A DNA stretch of 64,000 bases from Streptomyces sp. NBC_00358 (GTDB lineage: Bacteria > Actinomycetota > Actinomycetes > Streptomycetales > Streptomycetaceae): NCBI RefSeq assembly GCF_036099295.1, contig NZ_CP107976.1:6634001-6698000 (forward strand), read 5' to 3'. Shown here piece by piece: positions 52,101-59,872 of the stretch. Below the pieces are notes generated by a model that saw only the letters and a list, made by a program, of their open reading frames with translations, searched no databases and was not told the DNA's origin. How positions within the stretch are numbered: position 1 is the stretch's first letter; every line of letters begins with the position of its first letter. The position numbers were made by a program, and so were the translations under genes.

Positions 52101-52257
52101 TCCGACGCTCTACGCGATGCTCGAACTGCGCAAGGAGCGCCGGGCGAAGAAGCGGGCGGCGAAGCGGGAGCCGGCGGCGGAGAACGCCGAGCCGGGCGAG
52201 TCCGGCGAGAGCGCCGTCGGTGACGAGGACAAGTCCCCCGAACCGGCCGGAGTCTGA
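49108..52257 (+). CDS. RND-family efflux transporter (AcrB/HAE1-like)
   Basis: A 1049-residue inner-membrane proton antiporter. It opens MSWLSRFSLAQRALIGLMSI with one helix and has two large periplasm-like loops (about 30-320 and 545-830). Two sets of helices are visible, including the relay motif IGRVVDDSIVVLENIKRHL with the conserved Asp pair and the later LMLIGIVVTNAIVLIDLINQ. It has no adjacent membrane-fusion or outer-membrane partner, as expected in a monoderm. Substrates are unknown; hydrophobic drugs or lipids are typical. ATG with AGAGAG upstream; a strong terminator follows. Confidence 0.95.
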   Translation: MSWLSRFSLAQRALIGLMSIIALVFGAIAIPQLKQQLLPTIELPVVSVLAPYQGASPDVVEKQVVEPVENSLQAVDGITGVTSTASEGNAVIMASFDYGNDTKQLVADVQQAVNRARAQLPDSVDPQVIAGSTDDIPTVVLAVTSGQDQQALADRLDRTVVPTLEGIDGVGRVDVAGVRDLQVTVTPDDKKMAQAGLTTAALGQTLQAGGATVPAGSFDEGGSNRTVRVGGGFTSLKQIQDLMVTGLPGKKPVRLGSVATVKQEEAKADSITRTDGRPSLAVTVTMSHDGSAVAISDAVKKKLPGLRADLGTGSAITVVSDQGPAVSKSIHGLTTEGALGLLFAVLVILLFLASVRSTLVTAVSIPLSVVLALVVLWTRDLSLNMLTLGALTIAIGRVVDDSIVVLENIKRHLGYGEERQEAILTAVREVAGAVTSSTLTTVAVFLPIGLTGGMVGELFGSFSLTVTAALLASLLVSLTVVPVLSYWFLRAPKGTPADAEEARRLAEEKEERSRLQRFYVPVLRFATRRRLTSVLIAAAILVGTFGMAPLLKTNFFDQGEQEVLTVKQALKPGTSLAATDTQTRKVEKVLAGVKGVKDYQVTIGSSGFLAAFGGGTDTNQASYQVMLEDSASSKDVQARIEKGLGGLSGAGTLTVSAGNGFGSQDLKVVVKAADGDVLRKAAGQVRDEVAKLDDVTDVTSDLSQSVPRISVTANSKAAAAGFNEATLGAAVTQAVRGTTTGKAILDNTERDVVIKTAEPVGTLQELRGLRLGAVKLGDIADVKLVDGPVAMTRIDGQRAATITAKPTGDNTGAVSADLTAKLKTLKLPAGATASIGGVSSDQSDAFKNLGLAMLAAIAIVFMLLVATFRSLVQPLILLVSIPFAATGAIGLLVVTGTPMGVPAMIGMLMLIGIVVTNAIVLIDLINQYRAQGHGVVEAVIEGGRHRLRPILMTALATIFALLPMALGVTGEGGFIAQPLAVVVIGGLITSTLLTLLLVPTLYAMLELRKERRAKKRAAKREPAAENAEPGESGESAVGDEDKSPEPAGV

Positions 52258-52272
52258 GCCGATCGCAGGAAA

Positions 52273-52312
52273 GGGCCCCCGCCCCGGCGTTCACACGCCG
52301 GGGCGGGGGCCC
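52273..52312 (+). terminator. Terminator after the RND transporter
   Basis: 18-base perfect arms GGGCCCCCGCCCCGGCGT and ACGCCGGGGCGGGGGCCC around TCAC. Confidence 0.9.
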
Positions 52313-52370
52313 ACCGCTTTCCGGCCACACCGGGACCGCCGGGATCTCGGCCACACCCGAGCCTCCCGGA

Positions 52371-52386
52371 ATTGGTCCATACCAAA
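52371..52386 (+). promoter_or_regulatory. DasR-like operator (dre) upstream of the chitinase
   Basis: ATTGGTCCATACCAAA against the consensus ACTGGTCTAGACCAGT: 11 of 16 bases agree and the dyad TGGTnnnnACCA is intact. It sits 4 bases before a -35 TTGACG (52390-52395) that pairs with a -10 TTAAAA (52412-52417). DasR represses chitin genes in the absence of N-acetylglucosamine signals. Confidence 0.72.
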
Positions 52387-52487
52387 GTCTTGACGGGCCT
52401 TTGCTCGCGCCTTAAAACAACGGGTGAACACAACTCTTTCGACCCCCCACCAGGGCGACCGGAGCACACCTCGGCGAAAGGTATGAC

Positions 52488-53606
52488 ATGGGCATGCAAC
52501 TTCGATGGAGGCGTGCGGCGTACGCCGCGGTCGGCACTCTCGCACTCGGACTGCTGAGCGTGCTCCCGGCCTCGCCCGCGGCGGCCGCAACAGGGCAGAT
52601 CAGCGGCCTCGCGGGCAAGTGCGTCGACGTGGCCGGCGCGGGCACCGCCAACGGCACGGCCGTCCAGCTCTACGACTGCAACGGCACCGCCGCGCAGCAG
52701 TGGAACGTCGGTGCGGACGGAACGGTCCGGGCGCTCGGCAAGTGCCTGGACGTCACCGGCAACTCGACCGCCTCGGGTGCCCAGCTCCAGCTCTGGGACT
52801 GCAACGGCGGCCCCAACCAGAAGTGGGTCGTCACAGCCGCCCGGGACATCGTGAACCCCCAGGCCGACAAGTGTGTCGACGTCACCGGGAACAACTCGGC
52901 CAACTCCACCCGGCTGCAGATCTGGACCTGCACCGGCGGCGCGAACCAGAAGTGGACGGCCCCGGCCACCGGGGGCGGCACCCCGAGCGGATTCGTCGTC
53001 TCCGAGACCCAGTTCAACCAGATGTTCCCGAACAGGAACTCCTTCTACACCTACAGCGGACTGACCGCCGCGCTCGGCGCCTATCCCGCCTTCGCCACGA
53101 CCGGCAGTGACACGGTCAGGAAGCAGGAGGCCGCCGCGTTCCTCGCCAACGTCAGTCATGAGACCGGCGGGCTCGTGTACGTGGTGGAGCAGAACACCGC
53201 CAACTATCCGACGTACTGCGACTGGAGCCAGTCCTACGGCTGTCCGGCCGGGCAGGCGGCGTACTACGGGCGGGGTCCGATCCAGCTCAGCTGGAACTTC
53301 AACTACAAGGCGGCGGGCGACGCGCTCGGCATCGACCTGCTGGGCAACCCCTGGCTGGTGCAGAACGACGCGGCCGTGGCCTGGAAGACGGGTCTTTGGT
53401 ACTGGAACACCCAGTCGGGCCCCGGCACGATGACCCCGCACAACGCGATGGTCAACAGCGCCGGCTTCGGCCAGACCATCCGCAGCATCAACGGCTCGCT
53501 GGAGTGCGACGGCAGGAACCCCGCGCAGGTGCAGAGCCGCGTGGACGCCTACCAGCGCTTCACGTCGATCCTCGGCGTCGCGCAGGGAGCCAACCTATAC
53601 TGCTGA
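52488..53606 (+). CDS. Secreted GH19 chitinase with ricin-type lectin domain
   Basis: A 372-residue exported enzyme that cleaves chitin. Signal peptide about 1-34 (WRRAAYAAVGTLALGLLSVL ... AAAATG). A ricin B-type lectin domain (about 36-158) shows three QxW repeats (QQW, QKW, QKW) each with CxDV. The GH19 catalytic domain (about 168-372) carries NVSHETGGLVYVVE with catalytic Glu near 225, GRGPIQLSWNFNYK and the cysteines typical of the family. The lectin-plus-GH19 order is seen in Streptomyces chitinases. Control by DasR is suggested by the dre site upstream. Confidence 0.96.
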   Translation: MGMQLRWRRAAYAAVGTLALGLLSVLPASPAAAATGQISGLAGKCVDVAGAGTANGTAVQLYDCNGTAAQQWNVGADGTVRALGKCLDVTGNSTASGAQLQLWDCNGGPNQKWVVTAARDIVNPQADKCVDVTGNNSANSTRLQIWTCTGGANQKWTAPATGGGTPSGFVVSETQFNQMFPNRNSFYTYSGLTAALGAYPAFATTGSDTVRKQEAAAFLANVSHETGGLVYVVEQNTANYPTYCDWSQSYGCPAGQAAYYGRGPIQLSWNFNYKAAGDALGIDLLGNPWLVQNDAAVAWKTGLWYWNTQSGPGTMTPHNAMVNSAGFGQTIRSINGSLECDGRNPAQVQSRVDAYQRFTSILGVAQGANLYC

Positions 53607-53620
53607 GCGGACCGGCGACA

Positions 53621-53662
53621 CGGCAAGGGGCGCCCCTCGGTCATGAGGGGCGCCCCTTGCCG
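53621..53662. terminator. Bidirectional terminator between chitinase and nadA
   Basis: 18-base arms CGGCAAGGGGCGCCCCTC and GAGGGGCGCCCCTTGCCG around a 6-base loop. Confidence 0.88.
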
Positions 53663-53676
53663 TCGAGCCGTCAGGT

Positions 53677-54861
53677 CTACGGCAGCGCCAGCATCCGCTC
53701 CAGCGCCAGCTTCGCGAACGCCTCGGTCTCCTTGTCGACCTCGATGCGGTTGACGAGGTTGCCCTCGGCGAGCGACTCCAGGGTCCACACCAGGTGCGGC
53801 AGGTCGATGCGGTTCATCGTCGAGCAGAAGCACACCGTCTTGTCGAGGAAGACGATCTCCTTGCCCTCGGGCGCGAAACGGTTCGCCAGGCGCCGTACGA
53901 GGTTCAGCTCCGTGCCGATCGCCCACTTGGAGCCGGCCGGGGCGGCCTCCAGGGCCTTGATGATGTACTCCGTCGAGCCGACGTAGTCCGCCGCCGCGAC
54001 GACCTCGTGCTTGCACTCGGGGTGCACGAGGACGTTGACGCCGGGGATGCGCTCGCGCACGTCGTTCACCGAGTCCACGCTGAAGCGGCCGTGCACCGAG
54101 CAGTGGCCGCGCCACAGGATCATCTTCGCGGAGCGGAGCTGCTCCGTGGTCAGTCCGCCGTTGGGCTTGTGCGGGTTGTAGAGCACGCAGTCGTCCAGGG
54201 ACATGCCCAGGTCACGGACGGCGGTGTTGCGGCCGAGGTGCTGGTCGGGGAGGAACAGCACCTGCGAACCCTGCTCGAAGGCCCACTCAAGGGCCCGCTG
54301 GGCGTTGGACGACGTACAGATCGTGCCGCCGTGCTTGCCGGTGAACGCCTTGATGTCCGCGGACGAGTTCATGTACGAGACGGGCACGACCTGCTCGGCT
54401 ATGCCGGCCTCGGTCAGTACGTCCCAGCACTCGGCGACCTGCTCGGCGGTGGCCATGTCGGCCATCGAGCAGCCGGCGGCGAGGTCCGGCAGGACGACCT
54501 TCTGGGCGTCGCCCGTGAGGATGTCGGCGGACTCCGCCATGAAGTGCACACCGCAGAAGACGATGTACTCGGCCTCCGGACGGGCCGCCGCGTCCCGGGC
54601 CAACTTGAACGAGTCGCCCGTGACGTCCGCGAACTGGATGACCTCGTCGCGCTGGTAGTGGTGGCCGAGCACGAAGACCTTGTCGCCGAGCTTCTCCTTG
54701 GCCGCGCGGGCGCGCTCGACCAGGTCCGGGTCGGACGGCGAGGGCAGGTCGCCGGGGCACTCGACGCCTCGCTCGCTCCTCGCGTCGGCCTCACGGCCGA
54801 GCAGCAGCAGGGCGAGGGGCGTCGGCTGTACGTCGAGCTCCTGGGTCTGGGCGGTGGTCAC
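53677..54861 (-). CDS. nadA: Quinolinate synthase NadA
   Basis: A 394-residue [4Fe-4S] enzyme that condenses iminoaspartate with dihydroxyacetone phosphate in NAD synthesis. KVFVLGHHYQRDEVIQFADV and YIVFCGVHFMAESADIL are family motifs with one cluster cysteine (FCGVHF); LVHPECKHEVVAAADYVGST and TVCFCSTMNRIDLPHL supply the others. GTG 54861 has AAAGGG 8 bases upstream; GTG three codons earlier is less likely. nadB and nadC are not adjacent. Inverted repeats lie 80-150 bases before the start, and a G+C-rich hairpin (54891-54915) in the leader. Confidence 0.96.
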   Translation of the reverse strand: MTTAQTQELDVQPTPLALLLLGREADARSERGVECPGDLPSPSDPDLVERARAAKEKLGDKVFVLGHHYQRDEVIQFADVTGDSFKLARDAAARPEAEYIVFCGVHFMAESADILTGDAQKVVLPDLAAGCSMADMATAEQVAECWDVLTEAGIAEQVVPVSYMNSSADIKAFTGKHGGTICTSSNAQRALEWAFEQGSQVLFLPDQHLGRNTAVRDLGMSLDDCVLYNPHKPNGGLTTEQLRSAKMILWRGHCSVHGRFSVDSVNDVRERIPGVNVLVHPECKHEVVAAADYVGSTEYIIKALEAAPAGSKWAIGTELNLVRRLANRFAPEGKEIVFLDKTVCFCSTMNRIDLPHLVWTLESLAEGNLVNRIEVDKETEAFAKLALERMLALP

Positions 54862-55197
54862 GACACGCACCCTTTCTGTTCTGCGGGTCGCCGGGCTCCT
54901 AGGGGAGCGGCCCGGCGGAACGATGCCTTTTCGTCGATTTGACGCTATCTATCATAACCGCTTCACGTCACGTTGACGATGGCCATAGCGTCCATGTGAC
55001 GTGAATCCCGATCGCCTCTCCGGCGGGTGACACCCGGGCGTCCGTGGCGTTGTCCACAGGCCGGTGTTCGTGCGGGGGCGCATGTGCGAGCATGAAGAGA
55101 GAAGGCAAAAGACATGAGCTCGGCCCGGAATGAATCCGCGGCCCCGCCGGTTGCAACCGTCGGCAAGCAGTCTCCGTACAACCCGGGAGAGAAGCAG
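54862..55197. other. Divergent nadA/erpA region with inverted repeats
   Basis: 336 bases. It holds two nested inverted repeats (54941-55005), an imperfect hairpin in the nadA leader and the erpA leader. A 10-codon frame on the minus strand (MDAMAIVNVT) lies inside the repeats but has no ribosome site. Confidence 0.6.
54941..55005. promoter_or_regulatory. Interlocked inverted repeats upstream of nadA and erpA
   Basis: Arm pair A: GACGCTAT (54941-54948) and ATAGCGTC (54985-54992). Arm pair B: TTCACGTCAC (54962-54971) and GTGACGTGAA (54996-55005). Their order A-B-A'-B' is that of an H-type pseudoknot in RNA, but the arms could also be protein operators. Confidence 0.55.
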
Positions 55198-55554
55198 ATG
55201 TCCGTATCGGACGAGACCACCACCGTGAGCGACGGCATCATGCTGTCCGACGCCGCCGCGGGCAAGGTCAAGGCCCTGCTCGACCAGGAAGGCCGCGAGG
55301 ACCTGGCGCTGCGCGTCGCCGTTCAGCCCGGCGGCTGCTCCGGCCTGCGATACCAGCTCTTCTTCGACGAGCGTTCGCTCGACGGCGATGTCGTCAAGGA
55401 CTTCGACGGTGTGAAGGTCGTCACCGACCGCATGAGCGCCCCGTACCTGGGCGGCGCTTCGATCGACTTCGTGGACACCATCGAGAAGCAGGGCTTCACG
55501 ATCGACAACCCGAACGCGACGGGCTCCTGCGCCTGCGGCGACTCCTTCAGCTAA
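55198..55554 (+). CDS. erpA: Iron-sulfur cluster insertion protein (ErpA/HesB family)
   Basis: A 118-residue A-type carrier that delivers Fe-S clusters to target proteins. The three conserved cysteines are at about 47 (VQPGGCSGLRY) and 111/113 (GSCACGDSF). SAPYLGGASIDFVDTIEKQG is typical. ATG 55198 has GGGAGAG about 7 bases upstream; the frame continues 28 codons further without need. Its neighbour nadA needs a [4Fe-4S] cluster, and LipA in this window does too. A homologue lies near adoK and ctaC in mycobacteria. Confidence 0.94.
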   Translation: MSVSDETTTVSDGIMLSDAAAGKVKALLDQEGREDLALRVAVQPGGCSGLRYQLFFDERSLDGDVVKDFDGVKVVTDRMSAPYLGGASIDFVDTIEKQGFTIDNPNATGSCACGDSFS

Positions 55555-55675
55555 TCCGCGACCGGCGGGGCCCGGGACCGTCCGGGCCCGTGATCGGCCG
55601 GCCCCGACTGCCACTGAGCCGAGCCCGCGGCTCACGGCTCCGGCCGAACGCGTACGTACACGCCGAGTACGGACG

Positions 55676-55710
55676 AAGGCGGCGTCCCCCTTTGACGGGG
55701 ACGCCGCCTT
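55676..55710. terminator. Bidirectional terminator between erpA and the low-complexity gene
   Basis: 14-base arms AAGGCGGCGTCCCC and GGGGACGCCGCCTT around a 7-base loop. Confidence 0.88.
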
Positions 55711-55751
55711 CGCGTATCCGGAACCTCCGCGTATCGGGTACCGCGCTACCG

Positions 55752-58202
55752 CTACCGCGCCGACTTCGCCGTGGATGTCTCGGGCAGACCGAAGTTCCCG
55801 TGGTGGACCGCCTTGCCGTTCGTCCCCACCACCGCGCGGCCGTCGAGCGGCTTGTCCAGGTGCACCGTCTTCCGGTAGATCTTGGCGATCATGATGCAGA
55901 CCGTGTTCTTCCAGGGCTTCTCCGTCACGGTCACGGTCACCTTGCCGGAGCTCTCGCTCGCCGACGCGGTGTAGTCGGCGCACACTCCGCCGGTGAAGAC
56001 GACCGTCAGGTCGCTGCCGTCCGCCGTGTAGCCCTGGACGGCGACGTCACGGGTGGCCGCCGGTGAGGACGGCTGGTCCCGCGGCCCGCTCGGATCGGCG
56101 CTCGGCCGCCACACGGGCACCGACGGTGAGGCCGACGGTGTCCCCGGGTCCAGGAACTTCGGGTCGACCGCCGGATGCGTCACGGTGTACGTGTCGCTCG
56201 CGCTCGGCGACCGCACCTCGAACAGCCAGGACGGCACGAGCACCTGCCGCCCGTTCGCGCGGTGCGCGGCCAGTCCGAAGGTGGCCTTCTCGACGGTCAC
56301 CGACTGCGGCTGCGGTGCCGGGGTCGGGTGCTCGCACGGCATCTCGTCCCGGTCCTTCAGCGGTACGGGGCTGGCGCAGCCGCCGATGCCCATGCGCCGG
56401 TCGCCCGACGCCGACGCCGACTTGTTCATCAGGTCCAGGGTCTTGCCCGCGCTGACGACCGGGTACGCGTCGCCCCCCACCGGCTCCTTCAACTGGCCGC
56501 TGCCGCCGATGACATGACCCTCCACGTTGATCTGCAGGCCGGTCGTCCACCCGTACGTGGGCAGCCCGCCGATCACCGGGTCGGCGTTCACCACCCTTAC
56601 CTGGCCCATGAGTTGGCTCGCGTCCGTCTTCGCGTCGTCCTGGCCGACGGCCTTCAGCACCGGCGCCGCCGCCTTCTCGGCCGCCGCCTCGCTCACCGGG
56701 CCCGGTCCCATCCCGGCCAGGGAGCCGGAGCCGACGGTCCGGCACGGCTTGCCCTTGGGGCAGTTGTCGGTCCCGGGAAGGTAGGAGCTGAAGGTCCAGG
56801 TCCCGGGGGCGTTCACGTTCACCCGCAGGTTCGGCTCGGCGCCGTCCTTGCCGGTGCCGACCGTCCAGGCGTCCCCGACGAGCCGCGGGGTGCCCGCCAG
56901 GTCCAGCGCCTTCGCGAGCCGGGCCACCTCGGCCCGGGTCACCGTGCCCTCGGCCCACTGGACGCGCGCCGAGCCCGGTCCCGCCGGGAGCGAGCCGGAC
57001 GCGTGATAGGTCGTGCCGTAGGGGTCCGGCTCTCCGGGCGCGATGCCCGCGGTGCCGCCCGTGGCCCCGGTGCCCGTGGTGTAGCCGTCGAGGGCGAGCC
57101 GCGGGGGAGCGGAGCCGTCGCCGGCCGCACCGGAACGGCCGCCACCGGAGGCCGTCGCGGCGACGTAGGCTCCGCCGCCCCCGACGATCAGCACGGCCGC
57201 GACGACCGAGGCGACGGCCATCGGGGTCCGCCGCCGACGCCGCGCACCCGGCCCGACACCCCCGGGCACGGAACCTGCGGCAAGGCCGCCGACACCCTCG
57301 ACGAGAGCGCCCTCACGCTCCCCTGCGCCGGCGTTCTCGCGGGCGCCCGTGACACCGTCTCCTCCGGGAGACCCGTCGGACCCGTCTTCGCCGGTGCTTC
57401 CGCCCACACCTTCGACACCGCCCTCACGGGGGCCTTCGGCAGTCCCCTCGGCGTTGCTCTTGCGGGGGCCTCGGGCCGTCCCGTCGGTGCCGCTCCGGCC
57501 GGGACCGCCGGCCGTCCTCTCGTCGGCGGGGCTTCCGACCGGGCCTTCGGCCGAACCTTCGGCAGGGCTTCCGCCGGGACCCTGGGCCGTCCCTTCGGTA
57601 CTGCCCTCGGCGAGGCCCGGGGCCGTTCCTTCGGTGCTGCTCTCGCCGGGACCTTCGCCCGTCTCCTCGGTGCTGCTCCGGCCGGAACTGTCGGCCGTCA
57701 CTTCGGCGCTGTCCTCGGCAGTGGCTTCGGTCGGCCCTTCGGCGGGGCTTGCACCGGGACCTTCGCCCGTCTGCTCGGCGCTGCTCGGGCCGGGACCGCC
57801 GGCCGTCCCTTCGGCGCTGTCCTCGGCAGTGCCTTCGGCCGGCCCTTCGGTGGGGCTTGCGCCGGGAGCGTCAGCCGTCCCTTCGGTGCCGCCCGCGGCA
57901 GTACCTTCGGCCGCCCCCGCGGCGGGGCTTCCGCCAGGGCCCTCGGCGCTGTCCTCGGCAGGACCTTCGCCGGGAGCGTCGGTCGTCGCCACGGCGGGGC
58001 CTCCGCCGGGGCTCCCGGGCGGGCGCTCGCCGGGATCTTCGGCGGCGCCCTCGCCAGGGCGCGCGGTCGTTCCGTCGGTGGTGCCCTCGGCGGGTCCACC
58101 GGCGGACCCGTCCGCCGCGTCCTCGGCGGGACCCGCGACCGCGTCCTCGGCGGGACCTTCGCCGGGATCGGTCACGTCGTTGTCGGGTCGCTCGGTGCCC
58201 AC
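55752..58202 (-). CDS. Membrane protein with a very long Gly/Glu/Ala/Pro-rich N-terminal repeat region
   Basis: An 816-residue protein. Residues 1-320 are low complexity, built from short units like AEGTAEGP, AEDSAEG and GPGGSPAEG, with no Cys, Trp, Phe or Tyr and few bulky residues. An Arg run (about 322-326) precedes a single helix (MAVASVVAAVLIVGGGGAYV, about 328-350). The 460-residue outer part contains DNCPKGKPCRTVGSGSLAGM, VIGGLPTYGWTTGLQINVEG, RMGIGGCASPVP and VCADYTASASESSGKVTVTV. I do not recognise a family. GTG 58202 has GGAG 8 bases before it. Long frames on the other strand are shadows of the repeats. Confidence 0.85.
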   Translation of the reverse strand: MGTERPDNDVTDPGEGPAEDAVAGPAEDAADGSAGGPAEGTTDGTTARPGEGAAEDPGERPPGSPGGGPAVATTDAPGEGPAEDSAEGPGGSPAAGAAEGTAAGGTEGTADAPGASPTEGPAEGTAEDSAEGTAGGPGPSSAEQTGEGPGASPAEGPTEATAEDSAEVTADSSGRSSTEETGEGPGESSTEGTAPGLAEGSTEGTAQGPGGSPAEGSAEGPVGSPADERTAGGPGRSGTDGTARGPRKSNAEGTAEGPREGGVEGVGGSTGEDGSDGSPGGDGVTGARENAGAGEREGALVEGVGGLAAGSVPGGVGPGARRRRRTPMAVASVVAAVLIVGGGGAYVAATASGGGRSGAAGDGSAPPRLALDGYTTGTGATGGTAGIAPGEPDPYGTTYHASGSLPAGPGSARVQWAEGTVTRAEVARLAKALDLAGTPRLVGDAWTVGTGKDGAEPNLRVNVNAPGTWTFSSYLPGTDNCPKGKPCRTVGSGSLAGMGPGPVSEAAAEKAAAPVLKAVGQDDAKTDASQLMGQVRVVNADPVIGGLPTYGWTTGLQINVEGHVIGGSGQLKEPVGGDAYPVVSAGKTLDLMNKSASASGDRRMGIGGCASPVPLKDRDEMPCEHPTPAPQPQSVTVEKATFGLAAHRANGRQVLVPSWLFEVRSPSASDTYTVTHPAVDPKFLDPGTPSASPSVPVWRPSADPSGPRDQPSSPAATRDVAVQGYTADGSDLTVVFTGGVCADYTASASESSGKVTVTVTEKPWKNTVCIMIAKIYRKTVHLDKPLDGRAVVGTNGKAVHHGNFGLPETSTAKSAR

Positions 58203-58411
58203 CGCATCGCTCCTTCGGCTCCACTGCTGTCCTATGACCCGGCCCTGTCAATGACGGGCACTCCAGGGTCGTATGGCGCATCCCCTATACGGGGGACAGC
58301 GATGGGACGCAGCGGGGGAGCGCACGGTTCCCTGCGAGCGCTCTCCGACTTCACCCGTTCGGCGCCGCCGGGCTCTCACCCGTACGGCGGCGCCGCTCGG
58401 GCCGAGGCCGA

Positions 58412-58633
58412 TCAGTCGCCGTAGTCGGACATCGCGTCCAGCAGCCGGGCGGAGGTGGGCGGGACGGTCACCCCGTGGATGAGGGAGAGGGAGACGTGAA
58501 GGGGAGGGACCGGTGCGGGAGCCGACCAGTGGCCGGCCATCCGGGCGCAGTCGCCGCGCAGCGACGCCAGATCGCCTTCCAGGTCACTGACCGGGCCGAG
58601 CGGAGCGGTGTCATGGACCTTGAGGTTCGTCAT
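58412..58633 (-). CDS. Small protein of 73 residues
   Basis: MTNLKVHDTAPLGPVSDLEG then DLASLRGDCARMAGHWSAPA and PPLHVSLSLIHGVTVPPTSA. Third positions are almost all G or C, which supports coding. A TACGGT -10 element is 6 bases before the ATG and no ribosome site is present, so the message looks leaderless. It is divergent from the PfkB kinase. No family or function recognised; no membrane segment. Confidence 0.72.
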   Translation of the reverse strand: MTNLKVHDTAPLGPVSDLEGDLASLRGDCARMAGHWSAPAPVPPLHVSLSLIHGVTVPPTSARLLDAMSDYGD

Positions 58634-58639
58634 ACCGGA

Positions 58640-58645
58640 ACCGTA
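58640..58645 (-). promoter_or_regulatory. -10 element TACGGT for the leaderless small gene
   Basis: On the minus strand TACGGT is 6 bases before ATG 58633. Confidence 0.45.
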
Positions 58646-58766
58646 TGCACCGTTGCCGTCACGAAGAAAGATCTACTATCGGGTAGTTTTGGCCCTTCAG
58701 GGGTCGTGCGCGGACCCGGTAGCGTTAACTGTCAATCCCCTCCCCTCGCAGGAGTGTGTCCTAGCC

Positions 58767-59741
58767 GTGCGTATCGCAGTCACCGGCTCCATCGCCACCG
58801 ACCACCTCATGACCTTTCCCGGCCGCTTCGCCGACCAGTTGGTCGCCGATCAGCTGCACACGGTCTCCCTCTCCTTCCTGGTCGACAACCTCGACGTCCG
58901 CCGGGGAGGGGTCGGCGCGAACATCGCGTTCGGTATGGGCCAGCTCGGTACCCGTCCGATCCTGGTCGGGGCCGCGGGCTCCGACTTCGACGAGTACCGC
59001 GCCTGGCTGGACCGGCACGGTGTCGACACCGCCTCCGTCCGTATCTCCGAGGTGCTGCACACCGCCCGCTTCGTGTGCACCACGGACGCCGACCACAACC
59101 AGATCGGCTCCTTCTACACCGGCGCGATGAGCGAGGCCCGCCTCATCGAGCTCAAGGCCGTCGCGGACCGGGTCGGCGGACTCGACCTCGTCCTGATCGG
59201 CGCTGACGACCCCGAGGGCATGCTGCGCCACACCGAGGAGTGCCGCACGCGCGCGATCCCGTTCGCCGCCGACTTCTCGCAGCAGATCGCGCGGATGAAC
59301 GGCGACGAGATCCGGGTCCTGCTGGACGGCGCGACGTTCCTCTTCTCGAACGAGTACGAGAAGGGGCTCATCGAGTCCAAGACGGGCTGGACCGACGAGG
59401 AGATCCTCTCCAAGGTCGGCCACCGGGTCACCACCCTCGGCTCGCGCGGTGTGCGCATCGAGCGCGCGGGCGACGACCCGATCGAGGTCGGCTGCCCCGA
59501 GGAGGAGCTCAAGGCGGACCCGACCGGCGTCGGCGACGCGTTCCGCGCCGGCTTCCTCTCCGGTCGCGCCTGGGGCGTCTCCCTGGAGCGCGCCGCCCAG
59601 GTCGGCTGCATGCTCGCCACCCTGGTCATCGAGACGGTCGGCACGCAGGAGTACCAGCTGAGCCGCACCCACTTCATGGACCGCTTCACCAAGGCGTACG
59701 GCCACGAGGCCGCCGCCGAGGTCCGCGCGCACCTCTCCTAG
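58767..59741 (+). CDS. PfkB family carbohydrate/nucleoside kinase (AdoK-like)
   Basis: A 324-residue ribokinase-fold enzyme. The N-terminal RIAVTGSIATDHLMTFPGRF and RRGGVGANIAFGMGQLG (substrate Gly motif) and the C-terminal ADPTGVGDAFRAGFLSGRA (catalytic Asp in GxGD) are complete. It most resembles mycobacterial adenosine kinase AdoK (Rv2202c as I recall), which also lies near erpA-like and ctaC genes; adenosine or another sugar/nucleoside could be the substrate. GTG 58767; GGAG is 13 bases upstream. Followed by a terminator, so probably a single-gene unit. Confidence 0.88.
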   Translation: MRIAVTGSIATDHLMTFPGRFADQLVADQLHTVSLSFLVDNLDVRRGGVGANIAFGMGQLGTRPILVGAAGSDFDEYRAWLDRHGVDTASVRISEVLHTARFVCTTDADHNQIGSFYTGAMSEARLIELKAVADRVGGLDLVLIGADDPEGMLRHTEECRTRAIPFAADFSQQIARMNGDEIRVLLDGATFLFSNEYEKGLIESKTGWTDEEILSKVGHRVTTLGSRGVRIERAGDDPIEVGCPEEELKADPTGVGDAFRAGFLSGRAWGVSLERAAQVGCMLATLVIETVGTQEYQLSRTHFMDRFTKAYGHEAAAEVRAHLS

Positions 59742-59746
59742 GCAAG

Positions 59747-59789
59747 GAGCCGGGCCCGCCTCCGCCGCAAGGAGGTCCGGGCCCGGCTC
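59747..59789. terminator. Hairpin between the kinase and cysteine desulfurase genes
   Basis: GAGCCGGGCCCG/CGGGCCCGGCTC (12 bp), continued inward by CCTCC/GGAGG; lies between convergent stops. Confidence 0.82.
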
Positions 59790-59872
59790 GCCCGGGCGGC
59801 AGCGGGAACCCGCCCCGCCCCGCGGATGTCCTGACCCGTCTCGCGAGCCCGGCGGGAACGGCCGGGCAGGTC

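Noticed and set aside
54862..55197. NAD-I (nadA motif) riboswitch
   Set aside because: That motif is known from Acidobacteria and has a double-hairpin core I do not see here; the repeats have a different layout.
56175..58424. Open frame of 749 codons opposite the low-complexity membrane protein gene
   Set aside because: It exists because the G+C-rich repeats have no stops on either strand; no ribosome site, no domain, and the other strand has a good start, a membrane helix and a coherent outer domain.
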